This document shows, one piece after another, positions 8,186-17,210 of a stretch of DNA of 64,000 nucleotides. Source of the stretch: Mycobacterium senriense. Lineage in GTDB: Bacteria; Actinomycetota; Actinomycetes; Mycobacteriales; Mycobacteriaceae. Position 1 is the stretch's first letter, and every line of letters begins with the position of its first letter. Made by a program: the position numbers and the translations under genes. The notes beneath the pieces are model-generated. The model made no database searches. It was not told the origin of the DNA and was given only the letters and a program-made list of their open reading frames with translations. Where the stretch lies: the NCBI RefSeq assembly GCF_019668465.1, contig NZ_AP024828.1, forward strand, positions 4,402,001 to 4,466,000, read 5' to 3'.

Positions 8186-8247
8186 CACGCGCCTTCACTG
8201 AAGTTCCACTGCTCACTGTGCCCGAAATGGCCTGGCACCACCAGGGA

Positions 8248-9024
8248 TCAGCCAGGCACCGCGGTCACCACGATCGACTGATCACTGGTCTGCCAGGCCG
8301 TCGCGAACGTGCCGAAGCTCACCTGTTCGTCCGCGTGGTCGATGCCGGGGTCGTTGAGGTGCACGATCTCTTTGCCGGTGTCGATGCCGGTCACGACCAG
8401 GAAATGGTCGGCCGTGGTGCGCTGGTCGTCACCGTTCAAGATGACCGAGGAGTTGACGAAGGCGATGATCTTGCGGTCGTTGGCCAGGTATTGCTCGAGG
8501 AGCGGCAGCCCGTTCTTGTCCCGGTCGGAGGTGGAGGTCATCTCGGATTTGATCCCGAAGTGGTCGAGCAGGATCACCAGGTCCGACATCGAGTTGCCGG
8601 CGTTCGGTCCGGAGTGGCTCGGATCGTTCCGCGGCGCGTAGATCGGTCCGGGATTGGCCCCCGACGGCGTCGACTCCGCCAGGTCCAGCATCTGCCGTTC
8701 GGTGGGTGCGTTGCCGGTGGCCTCGCCCACCACGTCGGCGAGCGACACGAGTCCGCAGTTGTCCTCGAGCGACTGCGCCGCCCAGTATTTCGCAGCGGCG
8801 GCGGGGTTGCCGTATACGCCGGGAGCGGTTGTTGTCGCGGGGCCGACTCCTGGCCCGGGCAATGAATTTGTCTGTGCCGCAACAACTGTGGTCACCGAGG
8901 TGGTGGCAGCCGTGGTCGCCGGCGGGGCGCCGCCGCACCCCGAGACGAGCGCCGCGGCGGCCAAAGCCATACATGCGCCGTTCACTGCGGCGCGGGCCGT
9001 AAGGGCGATCCGAAATGTGAGCAT
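8248..9024 (-). CDS. Putative lipoprotein with C39-like papain-fold peptidase domain
   Basis: 258 residues. A signal sequence ends in a lipobox, ALVSGCGG, so the mature protein is probably a membrane-anchored lipoprotein, followed by a Thr/Ala/Pro linker. The C-terminal ~180 residues look like a C39-like papain-fold domain: the candidate cysteine lies in LEDNCGLVSLADVV, the histidine in TADHFLVVTGID and the aspartate in VHLNDPGID. Cys-His-Asp order fits cysteine peptidases or inactive relatives. The ATG at 9024 was chosen because it puts the signal peptide at the N-terminus; the frame stays open to 9141. No ABC transporter or bacteriocin precursor is nearby, so this is not an obvious bacteriocin processor. 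Confidence 0.75.
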   Translation of the reverse strand: MLTFRIALTARAAVNGACMALAAAALVSGCGGAPPATTAATTSVTTVVAAQTNSLPGPGVGPATTTAPGVYGNPAAAAKYWAAQSLEDNCGLVSLADVVGEATGNAPTERQMLDLAESTPSGANPGPIYAPRNDPSHSGPNAGNSMSDLVILLDHFGIKSEMTSTSDRDKNGLPLLEQYLANDRKIIAFVNSSVILNGDDQRTTADHFLVVTGIDTGKEIVHLNDPGIDHADEQVSFGTFATAWQTSDQSIVVTAVPG

Positions 9025-9157
9025 CAGCGAGCAAGGTGCCGTCGACGGTCGAATGGCCAGCAAACGGTAGCACCTGCAGCGCACCGCTATTGCCGAAAGA
9101 ACGTGAACCTTTGTGCTCGTCCGGATTACCGACGAACGCACAGCGCCGGGCCTCGGA

Positions 9158-10540
9158 TCAGCCTGGCAGCAGGCGCTTTTTCTGTTCTTCGAATTCCTGC
9201 TGCGTCAAAATTCCCGCGTCTCGTAGCGAAGCCAGTTCGCGCAGCTCGGCGGCGATGCTCGTGATCGGTCCGCCTGCGGCAACCTGCGGTGGTGTCGTCG
9301 ACTCGGTGGTCGGCTTCTTCGGCGCCTCGCGCGTCGCCTTCTCGATCTCACCGGCCCGGGCCCGCTCGCGACCCAGGGCTCCCCCGGTACCGGCCATGGC
9401 GCGCCCGGCCATGCTGGCCGTAGCCATCTCGCCGAACAAACTCCCGGTTCCGCCGGGAGCGGCCGCGGCCGCGGCGGCGGCCTGGGCGCCGGCACCGGTG
9501 GCCGGCAGCACCAAGGCGGCCGGACGAATTGCCGGGGCGGCCGCCGTCCAGCCCGGCGGCACCGACAAGTTGCCGACCGTGTTGGCCTGGCCCAGCCCGG
9601 CCGACGCCAACGTTCCGAATCCACCCGCCGGGTTCGTGATGACCGGAAATGGCGATGGCGGCACCGCGCCCATGCCGGGCCAGGACTGCACCCCGGCCCA
9701 GCCGCTGACGATGTCGTCGGTGTGGAAACCGGTCAGGGCACCGGCGATGTCGAAGGGAAGGGCGATCAACGTACCCGGCGCGTCGATGCCGAGCCCGGCC
9801 ACGCTGGCCGGCGCGTCGAGAAAGAATGTGACGAGATCGCTTCCCAGCCCCAGCACGTCCGTTACCGACGGAGGGTCTGCTGCGGCCAGCGGCGCCGCCG
9901 AGAAATTGCTCAGCAGGTTGGGAACCGCCGAGAACGATTGCTGCACGGCGTTACGCGTGCTTCCTGCGGCCGCGCCGGTGGCCTGGCCCACCGCTTCGGA
10001 CTGGCCGGCGCCGGAATTGCTGGTCGGGTCGGGTTGAGCGAACGGCGTCAACCGCGTCGCCGAGGCCGCCGTACCCGCGTAGCCGAACATGGCCGCGGTG
10101 TCTCGCGCCCACATCTCGCCGTACTCCGCCTCGGTCGCGGCGATCGCCGGGGTGTTCTGGCCGAGGAGATTGGTCGCGACGAGCGCCGCCAGCTGGGTGC
10201 GGTTGGCCGTGACCACCGGAGGCGGCACCGTCTCGGCGAACGCCGTCTCGTAGGCGAAGGCCGCGGTCCTGGCCTGGTTGGCGGTCTCTTCGGCCTGGGC
10301 GCCAGTGGTCCTCATCCACTCCAGATAGGGGGTGATCGCCGCGACCATGGAGGCCGATGATGGGCCGACCCATGGACCGGAGGTCAGGGCCGTGATCTCG
10401 GCCTGATAGGAGTTCGCGGTGGTTTGCAGCGCGGCGGCCAATTCATCCCAGGCCATCGCGGCGGCCAGCATCGGTCCCGACCCCGGACCGGCGTACATCC
10501 GCGCGGAGTTAACCTCCGGCGGTAGTACCGCGAAGTCCAT
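9158..10540 (-). CDS. PPE family protein (SVP subgroup) with C-terminal SHOCT-like tail
   Basis: 460 residues. The ~180-residue PPE domain starts MDFAVLPPEVNSARMYAGPG, with the WxG-type turn in SGPWVGPSSASMVAA; it is the type-VII secretion (ESX) targeted helical domain that normally pairs with a PE protein. The central region is Ala/Gly/Pro-rich and contains GNLSVPPGWTAAAP, the GxxSVPxxW motif of PPE-SVP proteins. Unusually, the last ~35 residues (SIAAELRELASLRDAGILTQ, then QEFEEQKKRLL) match the SHOCT short C-terminal domain. GGAGGAG lies 5-6 bp before the ATG. No PE or ESX gene is adjacent, so any partner lies elsewhere. Confidence 0.92.
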   Translation of the reverse strand: MDFAVLPPEVNSARMYAGPGSGPMLAAAMAWDELAAALQTTANSYQAEITALTSGPWVGPSSASMVAAITPYLEWMRTTGAQAEETANQARTAAFAYETAFAETVPPPVVTANRTQLAALVATNLLGQNTPAIAATEAEYGEMWARDTAAMFGYAGTAASATRLTPFAQPDPTSNSGAGQSEAVGQATGAAAGSTRNAVQQSFSAVPNLLSNFSAAPLAAADPPSVTDVLGLGSDLVTFFLDAPASVAGLGIDAPGTLIALPFDIAGALTGFHTDDIVSGWAGVQSWPGMGAVPPSPFPVITNPAGGFGTLASAGLGQANTVGNLSVPPGWTAAAPAIRPAALVLPATGAGAQAAAAAAAAPGGTGSLFGEMATASMAGRAMAGTGGALGRERARAGEIEKATREAPKKPTTESTTPPQVAAGGPITSIAAELRELASLRDAGILTQQEFEEQKKRLLPG

Positions 10541-11005
10541 GTCGATCTCCTCCGATCGCTTACGTCAGCCGCGAAGGCATCGACGCCCACGATGCGCGTC
10601 GTATGGGGATAGCCAACCCAGCAGCAAACAAATCGCATTCCCTCCCGTGCCGCCAATGCCGCGAACGAAGACGACCGAATGTGACCGTCCCCAGTGCTAG
10701 CGGGCCGGCCTCACTCGTTTGCAGGTGCTCCCACGTCAACGAATACAGCGAAATTGTTGCCGATGGTTAACGATAGGTTACCTGCACATGACGGCCGAAA
10801 CTCACAAGGGTTAGGCGCGTATTGCGCAAATCACTCTCAGCCGGCTCTCAACGGGACCGGACCGATCCCACCCAGCGTCAGCCGGCCGCTATTCATGCGG
10901 CAGGACTCGTCAAGAAGCCAGTTCAGAGCCGCGGGGGCGCGCCCAGCGGGTCTGGCGGTGCCGGTTCTGCTTGGATTTGTGGCGTCCCCGCGAGTGAGGT
11001 TGTTG
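10541..11005. other. 465-bp intergenic region between divergent PPE and glycosyltransferase genes
   Basis: No convincing gene is present. The frame of the glycosyltransferase is open back to 10694, but that stretch codes for low-complexity residues with no start signal. AT-rich patches around 10745-10790, including GGTTAACGATAGGTTACC, are the likeliest promoter area. GTGAGGTTGTTG just before the ATG at 11006 supplies the glycosyltransferase ribosome-binding site, and GGAGGAG supplies that of PPE. Confidence 0.5.
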
Positions 11006-12172
11006 ATGAAAATTACGCTGGCCGCCTATGGCAGCCGTGGCGACGTCGAGCCCTGCGTCGCCGTCGCGCAAGAGTTGCACCGCCGAGGGCACGACGTCCT
11101 GATCGCGGTGCCGCCCGACAAGCTAGGCATGACCGAGTCGGCGGGGCTCGCCGCGGTCGCGTACGGGCCCGACAGCCGCGAGCAGATCAACATGGCGACC
11201 AACTTCGTCCGCAACGTCCAGAATCCGATGAGCGCGTTGCCGCAACTCATCGAGCGCGTCACCACGGTGTGGACCGGCAAGAGCGAGACGCTGACCTCGG
11301 TGGCGGCCGGCGCCGACCTACTGGTGGCCGGGATGAACGAGCAGCGGCTGGTCGCCAACGTCGGGGAGCATTTCGGCGTACCGCTGGCCGCGCTGCACTT
11401 CTTTCCCGCCGAGACCTTGGAACTCGGCCGGCTGCAGTCAGAAGTCACCGGCGCGGCCGCAACGTCCCAGCGTCGAGCGCTCGGTCTGCCCGACAACCCG
11501 TCGACGCAGCCGGCGCTCGAGATCCAGACCTACGACGAGCTGTGGGCGCCCGAACTGGCGAAGCAGTGGGCCGGGCCGGGATACCGACGCCCCTTCGTCG
11601 GTTCGCTGACCCTGGGGCTGCCGGCGGAGGCGGACGACGCGGTGCTGTCCTGGATAGCCGACGGGACGCCACCGATCTATTTCGGATTCGGCAGCACGCC
11701 GGTCACCTCACCCGCCGAGACGGTCGCCGTGATCAGCGCGGCCTGCACCCAGATAGGCGAGCGAGCGTTGATTTGCAGTGGCCCAAACGATTTCACCCGT
11801 ATCCCGCCCGCCGATCACGTGAAGATCGTGGAGGCGGTGAATCACGCCGCCGTCTTTCCGGCGTGCCGTGCAATCGTGCACCACGGCGGCGCAGGCACCA
11901 CCGCCGCGGCTATGCGGGCGGGCGTGCCCATGTTGATTCTCTGGCTCTGGCTCGATCAGCCGATCTGGGCCGACGCGGTCCGCAGGTTGGAAGTCGGCGT
12001 GGGGCGGGCGTTCTCGGCCTCCACCTTGGATTCGCTTGTCGCCGACCTGCGCTCGGTGCGGTCGGCGCACTACCTCAGCCGAGCCAGGGAAATGGCCACC
12101 CAAATGAGCACACCCGCCGAAAGCGTCGCCAAGGCGGCCGATCTTCTCGAATCCGCCGCCCGCCGGGTGTAG
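11006..12172 (+). CDS. GT1/UGT-like glycosyltransferase
   Basis: 388-residue GT-B glycosyltransferase of the kind that modifies mycobacterial lipids (Rv1524/Rv1526c and the glycopeptidolipid Gtf enzymes are relatives I recall). The N-terminal domain opens MKITLAAYGSRGDVEPCVAV, the classic first strand and SRGDV acceptor-side motif of the GT28/UGT group. The donor site is IVHHGGAGTTAAAMRAGVPM, with the DQPIWADAVRRLEVGVG loop after it. The sugar donor and lipid acceptor cannot be read. The ATG at 11006 follows GAGG at good spacing. A methyltransferase gene follows after 60 bp, so a glycosylate-then-methylate pathway is possible. Confidence 0.85.
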   Translation: MKITLAAYGSRGDVEPCVAVAQELHRRGHDVLIAVPPDKLGMTESAGLAAVAYGPDSREQINMATNFVRNVQNPMSALPQLIERVTTVWTGKSETLTSVAAGADLLVAGMNEQRLVANVGEHFGVPLAALHFFPAETLELGRLQSEVTGAAATSQRRALGLPDNPSTQPALEIQTYDELWAPELAKQWAGPGYRRPFVGSLTLGLPAEADDAVLSWIADGTPPIYFGFGSTPVTSPAETVAVISAACTQIGERALICSGPNDFTRIPPADHVKIVEAVNHAAVFPACRAIVHHGGAGTTAAAMRAGVPMLILWLWLDQPIWADAVRRLEVGVGRAFSASTLDSLVADLRSVRSAHYLSRAREMATQMSTPAESVAKAADLLESAARRV

Positions 12173-12232
12173 CCGCGCCGCCCGTTTCGCCCAGCGGTGG
12201 TGCAAAGCCCGCCGGTCATGTAAAAGGTTCTG

Positions 12233-13276
12233 GTGCAGGATCCGCCGAATAAGTCGTTCGACCCGTCGATGCTGCGCGAGGCGATGATCAGGCGGCTGTA
12301 TCGACGATTGTCGGCCGAGGGCCACATCCGGGTGCCGGCGGTGCCGGGCTTGATCGACGAGTACGTCCAGTTGTGCAACAACGTCTGCGCCACCCTGGGC
12401 GTCTGGTGCCCACCCGAGCAGTCCGCACAGTTGCGGGCCGCGCTGGTAGCTGAGTTGGCGAAGGCCTTCAAGGCCTCCCCCCGTTCCGAGGTCCTCATCT
12501 CGTATGAGGCTCCATTCGGGACCGGCGTGAATTTCCGGGTCCAAGCCGAATGGCGCACGGTCGAGGCCGATTACGACCAGTGGATGGCGATCCGCCCGCC
12601 GCCGCTGTTCGGGACCGAGCCCGATGCGCGCGTGCTCGCGCTGGCGGCGGAGGCGGCCGATCCTTCGGTCTATCGCGTGCTCGACGTCGGCGCCGGAACC
12701 GGACGCAACGCGCTGGCCCTGGCCCGGCGCGGACACCCGGTCGACGCAGTCGAGATGACCGCGAAGTTCGCGGAGGTCATCGTCGCAGAAGCCGCCGGCG
12801 AATCGTTGGGCGTGAACGTCATTCAAAGCGACGTGTTCACGGCGATGGAGGGTGTACGCGATCGGTATCAGCTGATGGTGCTCTCGGAGGTGGTGTCCGA
12901 CTTCCGCACGCCGCACGAGTTGCGCGGCATGTTCGAACTCGCCACCGATTGCCTGGCCCAAGGTGGGCGCTTGGTCTTCAACACCTTCCTGGCTCGCGAT
13001 GGCTACGTTCCCGACGACGTCGCGGTGCAACTCAGTCAGCAGTGCAACAGCATGATCTTCACCCGCGACGAGGTGACCGCCGCGGCGGCCGGCCTGCCTC
13101 TCGAGCCGATCGCCGACGACGCCGCCTACGAATACGAGAAGGCGCGGTTACCGTCGGACGCCTGGCCGCCGACGGGCTGGTTCGAGGGGTGGGCCGGCGG
13201 CCTCGATGTGTTCGACGTTCAGCGCGACGATTCCCCAATAGAGTTGCGCTGGCTGGTGTTTCAGAAAGCGGGTTGA
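12233..13276 (+). CDS. Class I SAM-dependent methyltransferase
   Basis: 347 residues starting at GTG, preceded by AAAAGG. The N-terminal ~140 residues form a separate helical domain with no family I recognise. The Rossmann-like methyltransferase core follows: VYRVLDVGAGTGRNALALAR is motif I, HPVDAVEMTAKF the ribose-binding acidic region, and VLSEVVSDFRTPHELRG follows. GGRLVFNTFLARDGYVPDD resembles TehB-like and cyanobacterial methyltransferases. Substrate unknown. It follows the GT1-type glycosyltransferase on the same strand and may act on the same lipid or glycan (inference). Its end is 9 bp from the convergent Rieske oxidoreductase gene. Confidence 0.82.
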   Translation: MQDPPNKSFDPSMLREAMIRRLYRRLSAEGHIRVPAVPGLIDEYVQLCNNVCATLGVWCPPEQSAQLRAALVAELAKAFKASPRSEVLISYEAPFGTGVNFRVQAEWRTVEADYDQWMAIRPPPLFGTEPDARVLALAAEAADPSVYRVLDVGAGTGRNALALARRGHPVDAVEMTAKFAEVIVAEAAGESLGVNVIQSDVFTAMEGVRDRYQLMVLSEVVSDFRTPHELRGMFELATDCLAQGGRLVFNTFLARDGYVPDDVAVQLSQQCNSMIFTRDEVTAAAAGLPLEPIADDAAYEYEKARLPSDAWPPTGWFEGWAGGLDVFDVQRDDSPIELRWLVFQKAG

Positions 13277-13285
13277 CCCGCGGGT

Positions 13286-14776
13286 CTAGGCGGTCAAGTC
13301 GCGAGTGGCCGGCCCTTCCAGCAAGGTGCCGTCGGGCGCGAACCGCGACCCGTGCAGCGGACACTCCCACGCGTTGTCGGCGTCGTTCCAGTTCACGATG
13401 CCGCCCAGGTGTGGGCACACCGGTGAGACGCGGTGCTCGGTCCCATCGACGCGGCAGCGGGCCTCCAGATGCCACGGCGGGCCACTCACCACCCCGCCTT
13501 CGCCGTCGACGGGGCTGCGGCGGTGGGTGCGTACCGCCGGGGTGATCCAGCCCTTCGTCAGGTTGAAGCCGACCTCGAGGTTGGCCTGCAGGGCCGTCGC
13601 CAGGCCCGTCAGCTCGTGCGGACTCCAGCTGGCGAAGGCCCGGGCCCAATCCATCCGCCCACCCAGGATGCGGCTCGACAGCGCCGACGCCGCGGCCGGA
13701 CCGTTGGTCATCCCCCACTTGTTGAAACCCGTTGCGATAAAGATGCTTTCGGTGTTCGGCAGGATGGGCCCAACATAGGGCAGATGGTCGATGGGCGTGT
13801 AGTCCTGCGCCGACCAGAAGTGGGTCTGCACGGCACCCGGGTAGTGCTTGCGCGTCCACTTCGATAACTCGTCCAGCGCCTCGGACGGGCTCTTCTCACG
13901 GCCCACAGTGTGGCCGGCCCCGCCCACGATCAGCCGCTCACCGTCCGCGACCGGCGCGTAGCGCACCGACCGCGTCGGCGAGTCGGTGGAGATCATCATC
14001 GGCCGGGTGATGTTGCCCGGAACCTTGAAGGCCAAGCAGTAGGACCGGCTCGGCTTCACCCGCGCGAAGTAGCCGCCGCGATCCAGGATCGGGATGCCCG
14101 TCGCCAGCACCAGCTGGCCGGCCTGAAGTTGGACGTCGCGCTGGGCGGCGTCGTTGACATGCAGGCGCACCTTCTTGCCGCGCCAAGAGACCCGCCGCAC
14201 TCGCGTGTGCTCGACCAGCCGCCCACCGCGACCCAGCAGCTCGACAACCAACGAGTCGAGGAATGACATCGGGTCGAACTGCGCCTGGTCCGCCAGCCGC
14301 ACACCGCCGTGATACGAGAACGGCACGTCGGCGTCGTCGTCCCACACCGCGGGCAGGCCGACCGCCTGACACGCCGCGAGTTCGGCTCGCGCCGACGGGA
14401 CGCCCCGCACCGACTGGGCGTAGGTGTAGGCATCTTCGCGCTGCACCGCCACGTCGTGCGCCTCGCAGTGGCTCAGCACCCACTCCTGGCCTTCCCGATT
14501 GCCGTCGACATACGCGCGTGCCACGTCCCTGCCGTGCCGCGGCAGCACCTTGGAAAGCTGGCTGCCCTGCAGCAGGCTGATTTTGGCGGTGGTGTTGCCG
14601 GTCGCGCACGCCCCCACCGTGCGGGCCTCCAGCACCAGCACATCCTTGCCCGCGCGGGCCAGCAGCACCGCCGTCATCAGACCGGTAATGCCGGCGCCCA
14701 CGACGATGACATCGGCGGACCCGGACTCTTGGTCAAGCTGGTTTGCAGTCCAAGGCTGGTCGGTTCGTTCGGTCAT
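13286..14776 (-). CDS. FAD-dependent oxidoreductase with C-terminal Rieske [2Fe-2S] domain
   Basis: Two-domain oxidoreductase of ~496 residues. The DAO-type FAD domain starts ADVIVVGAGITGLMTAVLLA and includes a substrate domain. The C-terminal ~100 residues are a Rieske domain with cluster ligands in VCPHLGGIVNWN and ECPLHGSRF (CxH and CxxH). Such fusions are common in soil actinobacteria; the substrate, perhaps an amino acid or amine, is unknown. The ATG at 14776 is chosen; a GTG at 14791 adds five residues. The gene is convergent with the methyltransferase and lies after the coiled-coil gene on the same strand. Confidence 0.88.
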   Translation of the reverse strand: MTERTDQPWTANQLDQESGSADVIVVGAGITGLMTAVLLARAGKDVLVLEARTVGACATGNTTAKISLLQGSQLSKVLPRHGRDVARAYVDGNREGQEWVLSHCEAHDVAVQREDAYTYAQSVRGVPSARAELAACQAVGLPAVWDDDADVPFSYHGGVRLADQAQFDPMSFLDSLVVELLGRGGRLVEHTRVRRVSWRGKKVRLHVNDAAQRDVQLQAGQLVLATGIPILDRGGYFARVKPSRSYCLAFKVPGNITRPMMISTDSPTRSVRYAPVADGERLIVGGAGHTVGREKSPSEALDELSKWTRKHYPGAVQTHFWSAQDYTPIDHLPYVGPILPNTESIFIATGFNKWGMTNGPAAASALSSRILGGRMDWARAFASWSPHELTGLATALQANLEVGFNLTKGWITPAVRTHRRSPVDGEGGVVSGPPWHLEARCRVDGTEHRVSPVCPHLGGIVNWNDADNAWECPLHGSRFAPDGTLLEGPATRDLTA

Positions 14777-14838
14777 CCATAAAGAAGTCACGGCTGACCT
14801 GATACCCCGGCCCCGCCCTGGGAAACGCCGCTACTCGC

Positions 14839-15666
14839 TCACGCCCGCCTCAACCGGGCTTTCGCCTCTTTCACGGCGTCCGCGGCGGTTCGGGCCGCTT
14901 CCCTTGCCTTGTCGTAGTGCTTTTCGGCGGCGCTGAGTTCCCGCTCGGCCGCCCGCAGTGCCCGGGCCGCATCGTCGCGTTGCTGCCGGGCTGCATCCCG
15001 CTGGCTCAGGAGCTCGGTCACCAGGTCGTCGGCCTCGGCCTTGGCGCGTTCGGCGGTGGTAACGGCCGCGCTCAGCTTCTCGCGTCGTCGGGCCTGTGCC
15101 TTCTCTTCCCCCGACTGCTTCGCGGGCCGCTTCCGAGCGGGGGTGCTCCGCGGCTTCGCCGGTTCGCTGGGCGTATCCGCCGATTCCGGCACCGCATCGC
15201 CATCGCCGAAGGCGCCGAAACCCGACCACTGCTCGGGTCGGGTCAACCTGCCCAACCGCGCGCTGATCTGCGGGTCGGCGATCGCGGCTTGCAGGGTGCT
15301 GGCCAGGTCTTCGCGCACGGTCGCCGACGGTTGCGTCAGGTCGGCCGCCCGCAGGGCCTTGTGGGTGAGTTCATCGATGAGTTCGTGTTGCTCGGCCGAC
15401 AGTTCCCGGATGCGCCCGCCCTGCATCGCGGCGTGCGCGGCGCGCAATCGCTCCCCCAGGTCTGTCAGCCGCTGGCGGGTGTCGGCGTGCCGGAGTGCCA
15501 GGCGGTTCACAATCCACGCCGCCGTCGTCGGTTTGTTGGCGGCGGAAATCCGTTTCGCTGCCGCGGTATCGCCGCGCTGCCTGGCCGCGGCGGCCAACCT
15601 GGCGCGCTCCGCGGTGAACTCCTTGGGTGGCACCTCGTAGAGGCTGTCGAGTTCCGCATCGGCCAT
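14839..15666 (-). CDS. Conserved hypothetical protein with C-terminal coiled coil
   Basis: 275-residue cytoplasmic protein. The N-terminal ~110 residues are a helical domain: LDSLYEVPPKEFTAERARLA, then AKRISAANKPTTAAWIVNRL, then ELSAEQHELIDELTHKALRA. A Pro/Ala/Lys linker and a ~90-residue Ala/Arg/Glu coiled coil follow. I recognise the EVPP-EFTAxR opening from uncharacterised actinobacterial proteins but know no function. The ATG at 15666 fits the domain start better than the open frame upstream to 15720. It is divergent from the L,D-transpeptidase. A structural or nucleoid-binding role is possible given the basic linker, but nothing proves it. Confidence 0.68.
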   Translation of the reverse strand: MADAELDSLYEVPPKEFTAERARLAAAARQRGDTAAAKRISAANKPTTAAWIVNRLALRHADTRQRLTDLGERLRAAHAAMQGGRIRELSAEQHELIDELTHKALRAADLTQPSATVREDLASTLQAAIADPQISARLGRLTRPEQWSGFGAFGDGDAVPESADTPSEPAKPRSTPARKRPAKQSGEEKAQARRREKLSAAVTTAERAKAEADDLVTELLSQRDAARQQRDDAARALRAAERELSAAEKHYDKAREAARTAADAVKEAKARLRRA

Positions 15667-15833
15667 AAGGCCATGATCTCTCGTGGACGGCCGGTGGCGG
15701 CTCGGAGTGACGAAGCCCAACCCCGCGACGGTTTAAAAACCGCACGTCGCGGGATACCTCTCTACAACATCGACATCGCCGGGCAGAAGTTCGCGGCCTG
15801 CGAGTAAACAGAAAGCAGGGTTTCGGCAGCTTC

Positions 15834-17120
15834 ATGATGTCCAAGAACAGTGATCAGCTCGTCGGCCGGATCATGCGAGTCAGCCGGCCCCGCCGACTCT
15901 TGCTTGCGGTGTGTGTGATCGTCGCCGCGGTCGCCGCGATATACGTTGCGTCGACGTCACATTGCCCCGGCGGCCACTGCGGTCAAAGCGATGCACCAGC
16001 GAAAACCGCTGGGCCGGCCCAGATATCGATCACCCCTGGCCCCGGTGCCCATGACGTCGACCCGGTTGCCCCGGTCACGGTCAAAGCCGAGAACGGGACC
16101 CTGACCGGCGTCGACATGGTCAACGAGAGCGGCAAACCGGTCGAGGGCGTCATGACCCCGGACAACACGGTGTGGAAGCCCACCGTCCCGCTGGGCTATG
16201 GCCGCACCTACACGCTAACGGTCACCAGCACTGGCGTCAGTGGCGTTGCGGCCAAGCAGGTTTCGTCGTTCTCCACGCTGAAGCCGTCCAACCAGACCAA
16301 GGTGTCGTTCACCACCACGTCGGAAGCCGCGCTGCGCGACGGCGGCACCTACGGCGTCGGAACGGTGATCGTGGCGCACTTCGACGAAAAGATCGCCGAT
16401 CGCGCCACCGCCGAGCGGCAGCTGTCGGTGACCACTGACCCGAAAGTCGAGGGCTCCTGGTACTGGGTCGACGGCCAGAACGCGCATTGGCGGCCCGAGC
16501 GCTACTACGCGCCGGGCACGAACGTCACCGCCGAGGCGAAGATCTACGGAATCGCCTTGGGCGACGGCCTGTTCGGGCAAGACGACACCAAGGTGTCCTT
16601 CCGTGTCGGCGATGCGCACGTATCGATCGCCGACGACGCCACCCACCAGGTCAGCGTCTTCAGCAACGGAATCCTGCAGCGCACGATGCCCACCAGCATG
16701 GGAATGGGCGGTACCGAAGAGGTCGGCGGGAAAACGATCTCGCTGTGGACCCCGTCCGGGGTCTACACCGTCCTGGACAAGGGCAATCCCGTCATCATGG
16801 ACTCCTCGACGTTCGGCCTGCCCAAGAACTCGAGGCTCGGCTACCGCGAGACCATCAATTGGGCCACCAAGATCAGCTCGGACGGCATCTATCTGCACGA
16901 GCTCGACGCGACGGTATGGGCCCAGGGGCACCGCGACACGTCGCACGGCTGCCTGAACCTCAATGCCGACAACGCGAAATGGTTCTTCGACTTTTCGGTG
17001 CCCGGCGACGTGGTCGAGGTCCGCAACAGCGGCGGGCCTCCGCTGACGCTGGCGCAGAACGGCGACTGGACGCTCAGCTGGGACGACTGGCGCAAAGGCA
17101 GCGCGCTGAAGCCGACCTGA
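15834..17120 (+). CDS. L,D-transpeptidase with Ig-like domains
   Basis: 428-residue peptidoglycan cross-linking enzyme that forms 3-3 links in the periplasm. An N-terminal signal/anchor (RRLLLAVCVIVAAVAAIYVA) is followed by two Ig-like domains (ISITPGPGAHDVDPVAPVTV and the later TTTSEAALRDGGTYGVGTVI region). The YkuD catalytic domain follows, with histidine in GIYLHELDATVW and the nucleophilic cysteine in RDTSHGCLNLN, matching HxnSHGCxN. Size and layout resemble LdtMt2/LdtMt5; assignment to one paralogue is not possible by eye. Sensitivity to carbapenems rather than classical penicillins is known for this family. The gene is monocistronic, 90 bp before furA. Confidence 0.92.
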   Translation: MMSKNSDQLVGRIMRVSRPRRLLLAVCVIVAAVAAIYVASTSHCPGGHCGQSDAPAKTAGPAQISITPGPGAHDVDPVAPVTVKAENGTLTGVDMVNESGKPVEGVMTPDNTVWKPTVPLGYGRTYTLTVTSTGVSGVAAKQVSSFSTLKPSNQTKVSFTTTSEAALRDGGTYGVGTVIVAHFDEKIADRATAERQLSVTTDPKVEGSWYWVDGQNAHWRPERYYAPGTNVTAEAKIYGIALGDGLFGQDDTKVSFRVGDAHVSIADDATHQVSVFSNGILQRTMPTSMGMGGTEEVGGKTISLWTPSGVYTVLDKGNPVIMDSSTFGLPKNSRLGYRETINWATKISSDGIYLHELDATVWAQGHRDTSHGCLNLNADNAKWFFDFSVPGDVVEVRNSGGPPLTLAQNGDWTLSWDDWRKGSALKPT

Positions 17121-17174
17121 CCGTGATCCAACCCATTTGTCACCGGTAGTTGTGCCCCACTTCACAATAAACTC

Positions 17175-17210
17175 TTGACTCGTTCCAAATAAGTGCGTCA
17201 TATTGGTGGC
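17175..17210 (+). promoter_or_regulatory. furA promoter, apparently leaderless
   Basis: TTGACT (17175-17180) and CATATT (17199-17204) are separated by 18 bp and end 6 bp before the GTG of furA, so transcription should start at or next to the start codon. The arrangement and the AT-rich -10 region match what is described for the autoregulated M. tuberculosis furA promoter, where FurA binds the same stretch. Confidence 0.7.

Noticed and set aside
8248..9024. Bacteriocin-processing C39 peptidase system
   Set aside because: The domain is only C39-like; there is no ABC transporter, precursor peptide or double-glycine leader nearby.
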